Assembly (NCBI GenBank): GCA_947087145.1 | Contig: CAMUBM010000018.1 | Coordinates: 1 to 9,272, forward strand | DNA length: 9,272 nucleotides | Direction: 5' to 3' | Origin: an uncultured Mycoplasmatota bacterium | Lineage (GTDB): Bacteria > Bacillota_I > Bacilli_A > RF39 > UBA660 | Shown: positions 1 to 6,935 of the stretch, one piece after another | How the letters are laid out: each line of letters begins with the position of its first letter | Numbering within the stretch: position 1 is the stretch's first letter | Notes under the pieces: generated by a model | The model's database searches: none | What the model saw: the letters and a program-made list of their open reading frames with translations, nothing else | Told to the model about the DNA's origin: nothing | Program-made: the position numbers and the translations under genes

Positions 1-71
1 ATAAATCTATAAATATATCATTTTTTTACATTTATTTTTTATGCGATTGCCATAACTTTGTTGTAAGTTTA

Positions 72-100
72 TTGCTTTTAAAGACTACGAATGTTATAAT
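72..100 (+). promoter_or_regulatory. Sigma-A type promoter in front of a candidate small RNA
   Basis: A -35 box TTGCTT (72-77) is separated by exactly 17 bases from a consensus -10 TATAAT (95-100), which also has an extended TG at 92-93. Transcription would start near A107. No plus-strand gene follows before the convergent gene ending at 246, so the promoter points at a non-coding transcript. The boxes are seen directly; activity is inferred. Confidence 0.65.
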
Positions 101-106
101 TGATTT

Positions 107-198
107 AGAAATTAACCTGAATGCGAATTTCCAAACGTGGTTTACTCACGCACCAGAATGAATAATTTCTCGAACTAAGTAGGTTTCGAGTTTATATA
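107..198 (+). ncRNA. Candidate structured small RNA, family not recognised
   Basis: From the predicted start at 107 the sequence folds in several ways. AGAAATTA (107-114) is an exact 8-bp complement of TAATTTCT (163-170) and could close the whole element. GAAATT (108-113) can instead pair with AATTTC (126-131). CGTGG (136-140) pairs with TCACG (146-150) through four Watson-Crick pairs and one G-U. CTCGAA (169-174) pairs with TTCGAG (185-190), followed by TTTATAT, a weak terminator-like tail. The long closing stem and the last hairpin share bases 169-170, so they compete. I do not recognise 6S, SRP, tmRNA, RNase P or a known riboswitch. Minus-strand genes could alternatively use this region as a 3' end. 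It rests only on the promoter and hand-found pairings. Confidence 0.35.
169..197 (+). terminator. Weak terminator-like hairpin
   Basis: A 6-bp stem CTCGAA/TTCGAG (169-174 with 185-190) has a 10-base loop and is followed by TTTATAT. The stem is short and the T tract is interrupted, so termination is uncertain. On the opposite strand the tail is not T-rich enough to serve the minus-strand gene ending at 246. Confidence 0.3.
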
Positions 199-245
199 AA
201 AAGGAATTGAGGAAAACTATAATTTGTAAATAATTACTTATCCAA

Positions 246-836
246 TCAATGCTCAAGATAAGAAACAGCATCACAAACACTTGTAAAAACAGGAACACCG
301 GAAAATCGTAAGTAGTACTCGCGATTTCTTTTTATTTTCTCCAAATTGTCCCCTTTCATACCACCATCATAATTATGTTTTTCTCTATACTTTATATACT
401 TCACATGCATTTCTAAATCAGGCATGACAATGGCATCAGGAACGACATTCACGCTACTTGCTCCAATGATCCAGAATCCTAATTTTTTTGCTTGCTCTGT
501 AATGACATCTGTTCTTCTTTCAACGGCATCAATTTCTTCTCCTGAAAAGTTCCACCAATCTGTATTAGGAAATGCCTTGGCAGCAGACCATAACACATCC
601 CCATCTATCCAATTCTTTTCTTTTTGATGTTCTACAAAATAGGTTTTCCCAACACCACTAGGTCCATAAATAAAATATCCCTTCTCATGGATTTTGTACT
701 CCTCTTTCAATTGATTATAAATTTCTGTTCCGCCACTAAATACAAGAGGAGTCTCCTCACTATATAAATTCTCATAATACCACTTGTCCACATTTTTAAC
801 ATTCTTGCAAGAATTATAACATAAAAGAAAAAACAT
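246..836 (-). CDS. Small P-loop NTPase or kinase-like protein of unknown function
   Basis: The open frame gives up to 196 residues with a textbook Walker A motif GPSGVGKT (residues 58-65, Lys64, Thr65) after a predicted beta strand (GYFIY). A DGD at 78-80 and a basic stretch around 148-176 (KYREKHNYDGG, then KIKRNREYY) recall the acceptor site and lid of small nucleoside/nucleotide kinases, but no specific family is recognised. An AAA-like ATPase is the alternative. There is no signal peptide or membrane segment, so it is likely cytosolic. The ATG at 836 gives the longest frame, but it has no Shine-Dalgarno, and a perfect extended -10 box (TGTTATAAT) lies inside the first 15 codons. The in-frame GTG at 791 (peptide starting VDKWYYENLY, 181 residues) is therefore the more likely start, with an almost leaderless mRNA. 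The gene ends in TGA and is divergent from the SNF2 gene. Confidence 0.75.
   Translation of the reverse strand: MFFLLCYNSCKNVKNVDKWYYENLYSEETPLVFSGGTEIYNQLKEEYKIHEKGYFIYGPSGVGKTYFVEHQKEKNWIDGDVLWSAAKAFPNTDWWNFSGEEIDAVERRTDVITEQAKKLGFWIIGASSVNVVPDAIVMPDLEMHVKYIKYREKHNYDGGMKGDNLEKIKRNREYYLRFSGVPVFTSVCDAVSYLEH
801..814. promoter_or_regulatory. Perfect 14-bp palindrome, candidate operator
   Basis: ATTCTTGCAAGAAT equals its own reverse complement over 14 bases. It overlaps the -10 box (818-813) and the predicted start point (about 806) of the minus-strand P-loop gene, a usual place for a repressor site. It does not match CIRCE, CtsR or Bacillus LexA consensus sites that I know. An RNA hairpin from it would be almost loopless, so a DNA-binding site is more plausible. 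A chance palindrome of this size is not rare in 9 kb of AT-rich DNA. Confidence 0.4.
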
Positions 837-841
837 GATAT
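813..841 (-). promoter_or_regulatory. Promoter of the P-loop gene, extended -10
   Basis: Read on the minus strand, TGT-TATAAT (821-813) is a full extended -10 box. The matching -35 position (841-836, ATATCA) is poor, as is common for extended -10 promoters. Transcription would start near 806, downstream of the ATG at 836 and upstream of the GTG at 791. Confidence 0.5.
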
Positions 842-844
842 AAT
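816..844 (+). promoter_or_regulatory. Promoter of the SNF2 gene, extended -10
   Basis: TGA-TATAAT (836-844) is a full extended -10 box; the -35 position (816-821, ATAACA) is weak. The expected start point is about 851, giving a leader of roughly 16 bases that contains the GAGGTG ribosome binding site (855-860). The promoter physically overlaps the divergent minus-strand promoter. Confidence 0.55.
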
Positions 845-866
845 AAGCGAAGTTGAGGTGTTGTAG

Positions 867-3800
867 ATGGACTTAGAATTGCAAATGATAGAAGATTTTG
901 TTGGAAAAGATTCTTTTCGAAAAGGAATGAACTACTACAGAGGATACATCAATTACAATTACAATGATACAATAGATGGGGCAGAAGTCCATTATTTTAC
1001 TGTGCATTCTGAATATTCCTATCGCGAAGTTTACGATATAGAAATAATCTACAAAAATCATAAAATTATCAACGCCGATTGTGAATGTATGCAATTTGCC
1101 TCTTGGGGCACTTGTAAACATGTTGCGGCATGTCTCATTCATTATAGAGAAGAAATTTTTACACTAGACCCCGAAGAAAAAAAACTTTTTGTATCTAAAC
1201 AGATTTTAAAAGAATTTTATAAAGAACCTACGAAAAACAAAATTAGTTTAAAAAAACAATTATATTTAGAAGTAGAACTTACTTTCAACGATAACTATTA
1301 CGAAACCACGGTTGGACTAAACTTTAAAATCGGTGAAACAAAACTTTATAGTTTAAATAACAAATTTGACGCCTTTATAAATGCTTATATGAGTCAAGAA
1401 GACGAAATGATATTTGGTAAAAATTTTACTTACAAGCCAAATGAACACTTTTTTTCCAAAACAGACAAAGAAATTTTAGACTTCCTAGCAAGACTCTACC
1501 AAGCCAATTCTTACTATAACTTTAAAAAATTAAACATCTCTGTTGAACAACTTCCTTCTTTTCTAACTCTTTTAGAAAACAAAATATTCTTTATTACTGG
1601 CTATGGAAAAATAACAAGTATACGTCACGAAAACCCAATAAAACTTTCCTTAGAAAAAGGAGAAAAATACTATAAACTATCCGTAGTAGAACAAAATGTG
1701 GATATATTAACAGACAATTGCAAATACGTTGTAAGTGACCAAACTTTATATGAACTCCCTAACAAAGCGAGTAGAATTTTATCTCTCATGCAAAGCAACC
1801 AACTCCATGATATCGAATTTCCAGAAAGCGAATTAGAAACTTTTAAAAATGGAGTTTTACCCATTATCAAAAATAACGTTTCTTTAAATGACAACCTAAA
1901 AGATACTATTGTTTTAGGAAACAAACCTGATATAAAAATCTATTTAGATTTAAAAGGAAATATAATTCCTTGCAATCTAAAACTTACTTATCAAGAACAA
2001 GAAATCGACTACTTTGACGAACCTTCTAACATTCTAAGAGACGAGGAAGAAGAACAAAATGTTATCCAAGACTTATTATCTTATGGTTTTATTCTAGACA
2101 ATAAAAAAATCTATATGGAAGACTTAGACGATATAGGTCTTTTCCTAGAAGAACATTTACTAGAACTTGCACAGAAGTACGAAGTATTTACCTCTGACAA
2201 AATGAAAGCCACTAAGATTTTAAAAGAAAATACCGTTCGCTCTAGTTTTTCTATCGGAACAGACAACATTATGAAATACGAATTTGACTTAGGAAATATT
2301 GGGAATGACGAAATTATAAACATTCTAGAAACGATGCAAAATAAAAAGAGATATTATCGCCTAAAAAGTGGAGACTTACTTGATCTAACAGAAAACAAAG
2401 AACTAAAAGAATTTGAAAATTTAGTAAAAGACTTAGACTTATCCACAAAAGATATCAAAAATGGAGTAGGAGAAATTCCAAAATATAGAGCCATTTATCT
2501 AGACAGTATCAAAAAAGACAAATACCATATTATCAATACCAATAACTTATTCGACGAACTGATTAACAAATTCAATTCCTACAAAGATCTACCCATTGAC
2601 CTAAACGAAAAAGACAAAAAAATTCTAAGAGACTACCAAGAAATTGGAGTCAAATGGCTATACAATATCTACAAATGTGGCTTTGGTGGAATTCTCGCCG
2701 ATGAAATGGGACTAGGAAAATCTATTCAACTCATTTATCTTATCAAGCAAATTCTAAAAGAAAAGGAAAGCGCAAAAATTTTAATTGTAGCTCCGACTTC
2801 CCTTATCTACAATTGGAAAAATGAATTTGATAAATTTGGCAGCGAATTAAAATACAAAGTATTTGCAGAAAACAAAACCATTCGTAAACAAGAATTAGAA
2901 AACATTGAAGATATACAAATATTAATAACCACGTATGGTCTAGTAAGACAAGACCAAGACATTTACAAAGAGATGAAATTTGAACTTATGGCCATCGACG
3001 AAGCCCAAAACATTAAAAATGCCAGTGCCCAAATGACCAAAGTTGTAAAAGAATTACATGCAAATACCAAAATCGCTCTTACTGGAACACCACTCGAAAA
3101 TTCTGTTTTAGAACTATGGAGTATTTTTGATTTTATCATGCCAGGCTACTTAGCCAATTTATTAAATTTTCAAAGAAAATACCATGTAAAAGATGTTGAC
3201 GAAGAACAACTAGAAAGTTTAAAAACACTGAATGAACAAATCAAGCCCTTTATTCTACGAAGAAGAAAAAAAGACGTGGTAAAAGAACTACCTCCAAAAA
3301 TTGAAAACAATATCTCAATTGATCTAACCAAAGAACAAAAGAAACTCTATGTAGCGCAACTCGAAAAAACCAAAAAAGAAATGGATGAAATACTTGCCAC
3401 CGAAGGTTTCAAAAAAGGAAACTTCAAAATTTTGCAGTTATTAACAAAACTACGGCAACTTTGCATTGATCCAAGAATTCTTTATGAAGATTACCAAGGA
3501 GGAAGTGCCAAAATAGAAAATTTAGTAGAATTAACCAAAGGGATTATTGAAAATGGCCATAAAATTCTACTATTCACAAGTTTTAAAACGGCTCTTGATT
3601 TAGTCAACAAAGAATTTACCAACAACAATATTTCTACCTATATGATCGATGGAAGTGTATCCTCTAAAAAAAGAATGGAACTTGTAGATAAATTTAATGA
3701 AGACGACACCAATGTCTTCTTAATCACTTTAAAAGCAGGAGGAACGGGACTCAATTTAACCAGTGCAGATGTCGTTATCCACTTAGACTTATGGTGGAAC

Positions 3801-4040
3801 CCACAAGTCGAGAACCAAGCAACTGATAGAGCCCATAGAATAGGCCAAACCAATACAGTAGAAGTCATTAAACTGATTTGCAAAGGAACCATTGAAGAAA
3901 GAATACTAGAACTGCAAAATAAAAAGAAAATTTTAAGTGATGCCCTAATTGAAGGCGAAGATAGAGACCAAAATATCCTATCAAAACTTACGGAAAAAGA
4001 TATCAAGAACTTATTAACACTCGATAATGAGGAGGAATAA
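867..4040 (+). CDS. SWIM zinc finger SNF2-family helicase/translocase
   Basis: A 1057-residue ATP-dependent double-stranded DNA translocase of the SNF2 (HepA-like) superfamily 2 group. At the N terminus is a SWIM zinc-binding motif with ligands Cys72, Cys74, Cys83 and His85 (CEC, then GTCKH). A long middle region (about 120-600) fits the bacterial SNF2-associated domain. The ATPase core follows: Walker A DEMGLGKS (612-619, Lys618), Walker B/motif II DEAQ (711-714), motif III LTGTP (738-742), motif V GGTG (958-961) and motif VI QATDRAHRIGQ (984-994, with the arginine finger region Arg988/Arg991). All motifs are intact and the length is normal for the fused bacterial family. The start ATG has GAGGTG six bases upstream. 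The biological role of these proteins is not settled; remodelling of protein-DNA complexes in repair or transcription is inferred from the family. It appears monocistronic, ending before a terminator. Confidence 0.96.
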   Translation: MDLELQMIEDFVGKDSFRKGMNYYRGYINYNYNDTIDGAEVHYFTVHSEYSYREVYDIEIIYKNHKIINADCECMQFASWGTCKHVAACLIHYREEIFTLDPEEKKLFVSKQILKEFYKEPTKNKISLKKQLYLEVELTFNDNYYETTVGLNFKIGETKLYSLNNKFDAFINAYMSQEDEMIFGKNFTYKPNEHFFSKTDKEILDFLARLYQANSYYNFKKLNISVEQLPSFLTLLENKIFFITGYGKITSIRHENPIKLSLEKGEKYYKLSVVEQNVDILTDNCKYVVSDQTLYELPNKASRILSLMQSNQLHDIEFPESELETFKNGVLPIIKNNVSLNDNLKDTIVLGNKPDIKIYLDLKGNIIPCNLKLTYQEQEIDYFDEPSNILRDEEEEQNVIQDLLSYGFILDNKKIYMEDLDDIGLFLEEHLLELAQKYEVFTSDKMKATKILKENTVRSSFSIGTDNIMKYEFDLGNIGNDEIINILETMQNKKRYYRLKSGDLLDLTENKELKEFENLVKDLDLSTKDIKNGVGEIPKYRAIYLDSIKKDKYHIINTNNLFDELINKFNSYKDLPIDLNEKDKKILRDYQEIGVKWLYNIYKCGFGGILADEMGLGKSIQLIYLIKQILKEKESAKILIVAPTSLIYNWKNEFDKFGSELKYKVFAENKTIRKQELENIEDIQILITTYGLVRQDQDIYKEMKFELMAIDEAQNIKNASAQMTKVVKELHANTKIALTGTPLENSVLELWSIFDFIMPGYLANLLNFQRKYHVKDVDEEQLESLKTLNEQIKPFILRRRKKDVVKELPPKIENNISIDLTKEQKKLYVAQLEKTKKEMDEILATEGFKKGNFKILQLLTKLRQLCIDPRILYEDYQGGSAKIENLVELTKGIIENGHKILLFTSFKTALDLVNKEFTNNNISTYMIDGSVSSKKRMELVDKFNEDDTNVFLITLKAGGTGLNLTSADVVIHLDLWWNPQVENQATDRAHRIGQTNTVEVIKLICKGTIEERILELQNKKKILSDALIEGEDRDQNILSKLTEKDIKNLLTLDNEEE

Positions 4041-4061
4041 AAAAATTGCTGAATTTAAAAA

Positions 4062-4090
4062 TTTGAGTACGAAAAAGGTACTTGTTTTTT
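4062..4090 (+). terminator. Rho-independent terminator after the SNF2 gene
   Basis: AGTAC (4066-4070) pairs with GTACT (4078-4082) around a 7-base A-rich loop, extendable by two G-U pairs, and is followed by TTTTTT at 4085-4090. The stem is short but the T run is good, and it lies 25 bases after the stop codon. Confidence 0.6.
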
Positions 4091-4160
4091 GTAAAAAATT
4101 TTTAAAACAAAAATAAAATAGAAATGTAGAAATAAATATGTAAAGAAAATGACTTTAAAA

Positions 4161-4189
4161 TTGACATTATGACCAAAAAGACTGAAAAT
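4161..4189 (+). promoter_or_regulatory. Promoter of the exported-protein gene
   Basis: A perfect -35 TTGACA (4161-4166) is followed after 17 bases by GAAAAT (4184-4189), which matches four of six -10 positions. The start point would be near 4196, just before purine-rich ribosome binding sequence (AGGGGAG and GAAAGGAA, 4197-4210) and the ATG at 4216. The rest of the gap from 4091 is A-rich with nothing recognisable. Confidence 0.5.
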
Positions 4190-4215
4190 AATAATGAGGG
4201 GAGAAAGGAAAAAAT

Positions 4216-6828
4216 ATGAAAAAAACAAAACCAATTTTAATTGCTATAATCGCTTTTTTAGGAATGTATGGAGGAGTAAAAATCTTAGCAAATCGAAATG
4301 TAGAAGAACAAACTCCAGTTGTGAACGAAGAAAAAAAAGACACACCTAACAAGAACGAACAGGAAAACAAAACAGAAAAAGAAGACGAGAAACAAGAAGA
4401 AAATAAAAATGAAGGAACAACAAGTAAAGACAAAGGTACAATAGCAAATCAAGTGCAAAAAGAGTATCCAAATGACAAGAAAGACGAAACACCAACTACA
4501 CCTACAGAAGTCATTCCACCCAATACGGAAGAGGAACCAACAATTCCAGAAGAACCTGAAGAAGTAGAAGATTTAAGAATAACAAACGATAAAATAACGA
4601 GTGGAGTCTACCAATTAGCAAATAAAAAGTACAATACAATTACAATAGCTAAAGATGTCGAGAGCAATGCTAAAATTATTTTAGACAATGTCGAAGTAAA
4701 AGAAAAATTGATTCTTGAAAATCCTGGAAAATACCAATTGGATATCTCAAATACAACAATCCCTTTTTTGTATGTAAAAGATGAGAGTTCATCAAATTTT
4801 GCCAGAACTTTTAGAAGTGCAGTTTACAAAACAATCAACAAAGCGCTAAACGGAGCAACCATAAATATTGGAGGAAATAGCCAAGTAGAATTTATTTCCA
4901 TTAGTAATAATGTAGAAATTAACGGAGATAAGCAAGTAGCAACCATTGAAGTAAATAGTGGAGAAGAAGTCGTATTAAATATCCCAAGTAAAAATGTAAT
5001 CGTAAATGCTGGAGGATTTGTTGCCATTAATCAAAATGCAGAAATGCTTTTAAATCAACAAAATGCAACACTTGTCGTAAATGCTCCAATAAATACTTTA
5101 ACGAATGCAGGAGAAAGTTCCATTCGAATTAATGGTCAAAACACAATTGCAAACTTTAACAATAAAGGAGAAAATACCATTGTTGCAGGATCTGGTAAAA
5201 TAGAAAATGCAACCATTTCTGCAAACAATACCCAAATTTATGTCGATGTTACCAACAAAGAAATTGAAGAAAATACAGAAAATATCTTAATTCGTCAAGA
5301 AGAAACAGTGAGTATTGTAGATATTCGCTCTACTGCACAAGGAAGTGTCACTTTCACATTAAGTAGTGCGGTAGATTTATCCATAAAAGATCTTTCTGTG
5401 ATTTGCAATGCTGGAAAAAGTATTACATTATTTAGACTAACCACTACAGATCAATTAACCTATACATTATCCACTTCTTACTTTAAAAATGACTCTTATG
5501 CCCTTTATCTAACCCTTCCGAACGGAAATATCATTAGTAAAGACTTTGCAACGGACTATGCAAACCCAACTGTAGAAAACGTAGTAACAGAAAGAGTTTC
5601 TGACTCTGATGCAAATCTAAAACTATATGGTATTGATGAAGGAGGAAAAATTTATTATCTTTTAGAAGAAGCGGTCTCAAAAGAAGCAATTACGCAAGAA
5701 TACATAAAAGAAAAAGGAAATGTTGCCTTAGTAAAAGTTGGTTTTAACAACATTCCATTAACCAATTTAAAACCAAATGTATCATATAGATTGTACTATG
5801 TATTAGAAGGATACTTTGAGAATACGGGAAAAGTAAATGGTCCAATAGAAATTGAAAGTCAAGAAATAGAAACTACACCTAGCAAATATGAAATTGTTTA
5901 TGCCAAAGAAGAGATTAGCAATCGTTTTGTTTTCAAACTAAATCATATTCCAGAAAGAGAATTAACATTAAATGATTTTGAAATTGATTGTCCAAGTGAT
6001 AGCAGTTTAACCATAAAAGAGGCAAAATTCTATATAAGTCCTGACTTATTAACTTATATCATTGAAATACCAAATAACTATGGACACAAAGACAACGAGT
6101 ATACTGTGCGTATAAAAATATCAGATACAGAAACAATAGAAAAAGATTTTGTAACTCATTTAAATCCTCCAGTAATCACAGGTGCTGTGGATAATGTAAA
6201 AAGAATAACAGAAAACACGATTGAATTTAAATTTAACTCTGATGAAGCAGGAACTGTATATTATGGTATCTATGAATGGAATGGTGGAATCTATGATTAC
6301 AATTCTACAACTCCATTTGCAAGTGATGTGTTAACTGGAAAAATAAATAGCAAAAGTCAAAAATTAAATGCTGGAGAAAATACCATAACTATGGATTTAA
6401 GTGGTAGCAATACAACCAATAATACAAGACTATGGGCGTTGTATGTTGATGAGGTAGGAAACTATAGAGTCGGTTTTGTCGAACATTACAAAATACCTGA
6501 ATATATAGAAGAAAACCCGACACCTGAAAATACACTACAAATTACCAATATGAACTATACCAACAATTCCTTTGCTATTGAATTCAGTGAAGAAGTTCTT
6601 TATAACATTACCCAAGACGACGTAAAAATATCTGTAGTGAAAGAAGGTTCTCTTCCATCCAAACTCATGCTAATTATAGATAACTCTGTAGCCAAAAAAG
6701 TAAATATTGAAATAGGAAATTATACATTACCGTTGGGAGAATACCAAATAGAAATTACAGCAACCAATACAAAAGGAGAAATAGTAAAATTAGTAAAACA
6801 ATTTGAAATAAAAGAAACAATTTCTTAA
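4216..6828 (+). CDS. Large exported modular surface protein, beta-rich, function unknown
   Basis: An 870-residue protein starting with lysines and a hydrophobic segment (about residues 6-25), a signal peptide or N-terminal anchor; cleavage after ILA (residue 25) is possible. Residues 26-118 are a disordered linker rich in Lys, Glu, Asn, Thr and Pro, typical of a wall-spanning stalk. Residues about 120-350 are short beta-strand repeats rich in Asn, Gly, Ile and Val, resembling a beta-helix. From about 366 onward I see alternating Ig/FN3-like modules: A1 (366-444), B1 (450-555), A2 (558-645), B2 (650-760), A3 (774-863). A1 and A2 end in similar KDF motifs. The only cysteines (397 and 592) sit at equivalent positions of A1 and A2. 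There is no LPXTG sorting signal, SLH domain or C-terminal membrane segment, so it is probably held by its N terminus or released. A role in adhesion or the envelope is inference. It is transcribed alone between terminators. Confidence 0.88.
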   Translation: MKKTKPILIAIIAFLGMYGGVKILANRNVEEQTPVVNEEKKDTPNKNEQENKTEKEDEKQEENKNEGTTSKDKGTIANQVQKEYPNDKKDETPTTPTEVIPPNTEEEPTIPEEPEEVEDLRITNDKITSGVYQLANKKYNTITIAKDVESNAKIILDNVEVKEKLILENPGKYQLDISNTTIPFLYVKDESSSNFARTFRSAVYKTINKALNGATINIGGNSQVEFISISNNVEINGDKQVATIEVNSGEEVVLNIPSKNVIVNAGGFVAINQNAEMLLNQQNATLVVNAPINTLTNAGESSIRINGQNTIANFNNKGENTIVAGSGKIENATISANNTQIYVDVTNKEIEENTENILIRQEETVSIVDIRSTAQGSVTFTLSSAVDLSIKDLSVICNAGKSITLFRLTTTDQLTYTLSTSYFKNDSYALYLTLPNGNIISKDFATDYANPTVENVVTERVSDSDANLKLYGIDEGGKIYYLLEEAVSKEAITQEYIKEKGNVALVKVGFNNIPLTNLKPNVSYRLYYVLEGYFENTGKVNGPIEIESQEIETTPSKYEIVYAKEEISNRFVFKLNHIPERELTLNDFEIDCPSDSSLTIKEAKFYISPDLLTYIIEIPNNYGHKDNEYTVRIKISDTETIEKDFVTHLNPPVITGAVDNVKRITENTIEFKFNSDEAGTVYYGIYEWNGGIYDYNSTTPFASDVLTGKINSKSQKLNAGENTITMDLSGSNTTNNTRLWALYVDEVGNYRVGFVEHYKIPEYIEENPTPENTLQITNMNYTNNSFAIEFSEEVLYNITQDDVKISVVKEGSLPSKLMLIIDNSVAKKVNIEIGNYTLPLGEYQIEITATNTKGEIVKLVKQFEIKETIS

Positions 6829-6865
6829 AAAAGTAAGTAACGAGCATAAAGTTACTTGCTTTTTA
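6829..6865 (+). terminator. Strong Rho-independent terminator after the exported-protein gene
   Basis: GTAAGTAAC (6833-6841) pairs with GTTACTTGC (6851-6859) over nine pairs including one G-U, around a 9-base loop. An A run precedes the stem (6827-6832) and a T run follows (6860-6864), extending the stem and making it potentially bidirectional. It separates the left-hand genes from the accessory block. Confidence 0.85.
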
Positions 6866-6904
6866 TATAGAATAAATTGAATATAACCAAAAGAAAAAGA
6901 GTAA

Positions 6905-6913
6905 TGGTATAAT
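6905..6913 (+). promoter_or_regulatory. Extended -10 promoter of the radical SAM operon
   Basis: TGG-TATAAT (6905-6913) is a perfect extended -10 box with no good -35 at the right distance (a TTGAAT at 6877-6882 is too far away). The expected start is near 6920, leaving a short leader with AGAGG (6926-6930) before the ATG at 6936. It probably serves the three genes to the right. Confidence 0.55.
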
Positions 6914-6935
6914 CGGATTAGGAAAAGAGGTCTAT

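Noticed and set aside
121..165. A 14-codon frame (MRISKRGLLTHQNE) inside the candidate small RNA
   Set aside because: It has no Shine-Dalgarno, is very short, and lies within the paired regions; there is nothing to support translation.
107..198. Possible 6S, SRP, tmRNA, RNase P or riboswitch identity for the left-hand RNA
   Set aside because: None of the conserved sequence blocks of these RNAs could be found, and no plus-strand gene follows for a riboswitch to control.
424..627. Plus-strand 67-residue frame
   Set aside because: It lies antisense within the P-loop gene, which has a clear Walker A motif on the minus strand; no ribosome binding site.
3638..4006. Minus-strand 122-residue frame
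   Set aside because: It is a shadow of the SNF2 helicase C-terminal motor, with low-complexity Ser/Leu composition typical of antisense to Lys/Glu-rich coding.
867..4040. SNF2 gene as part of a DISARM-type defence system
   Set aside because: The neighbours include no methylase, DUF1998 or phospholipase-D-type gene, and SWIM-SNF2 fusions are common stand-alone genes in Bacillota.
4167..4433. Minus-strand frame with many Ser and Phe residues
   Set aside because: It is antisense to the charged linker and signal segment of the exported protein; the composition is an artefact of the complementary Glu/Lys codons.
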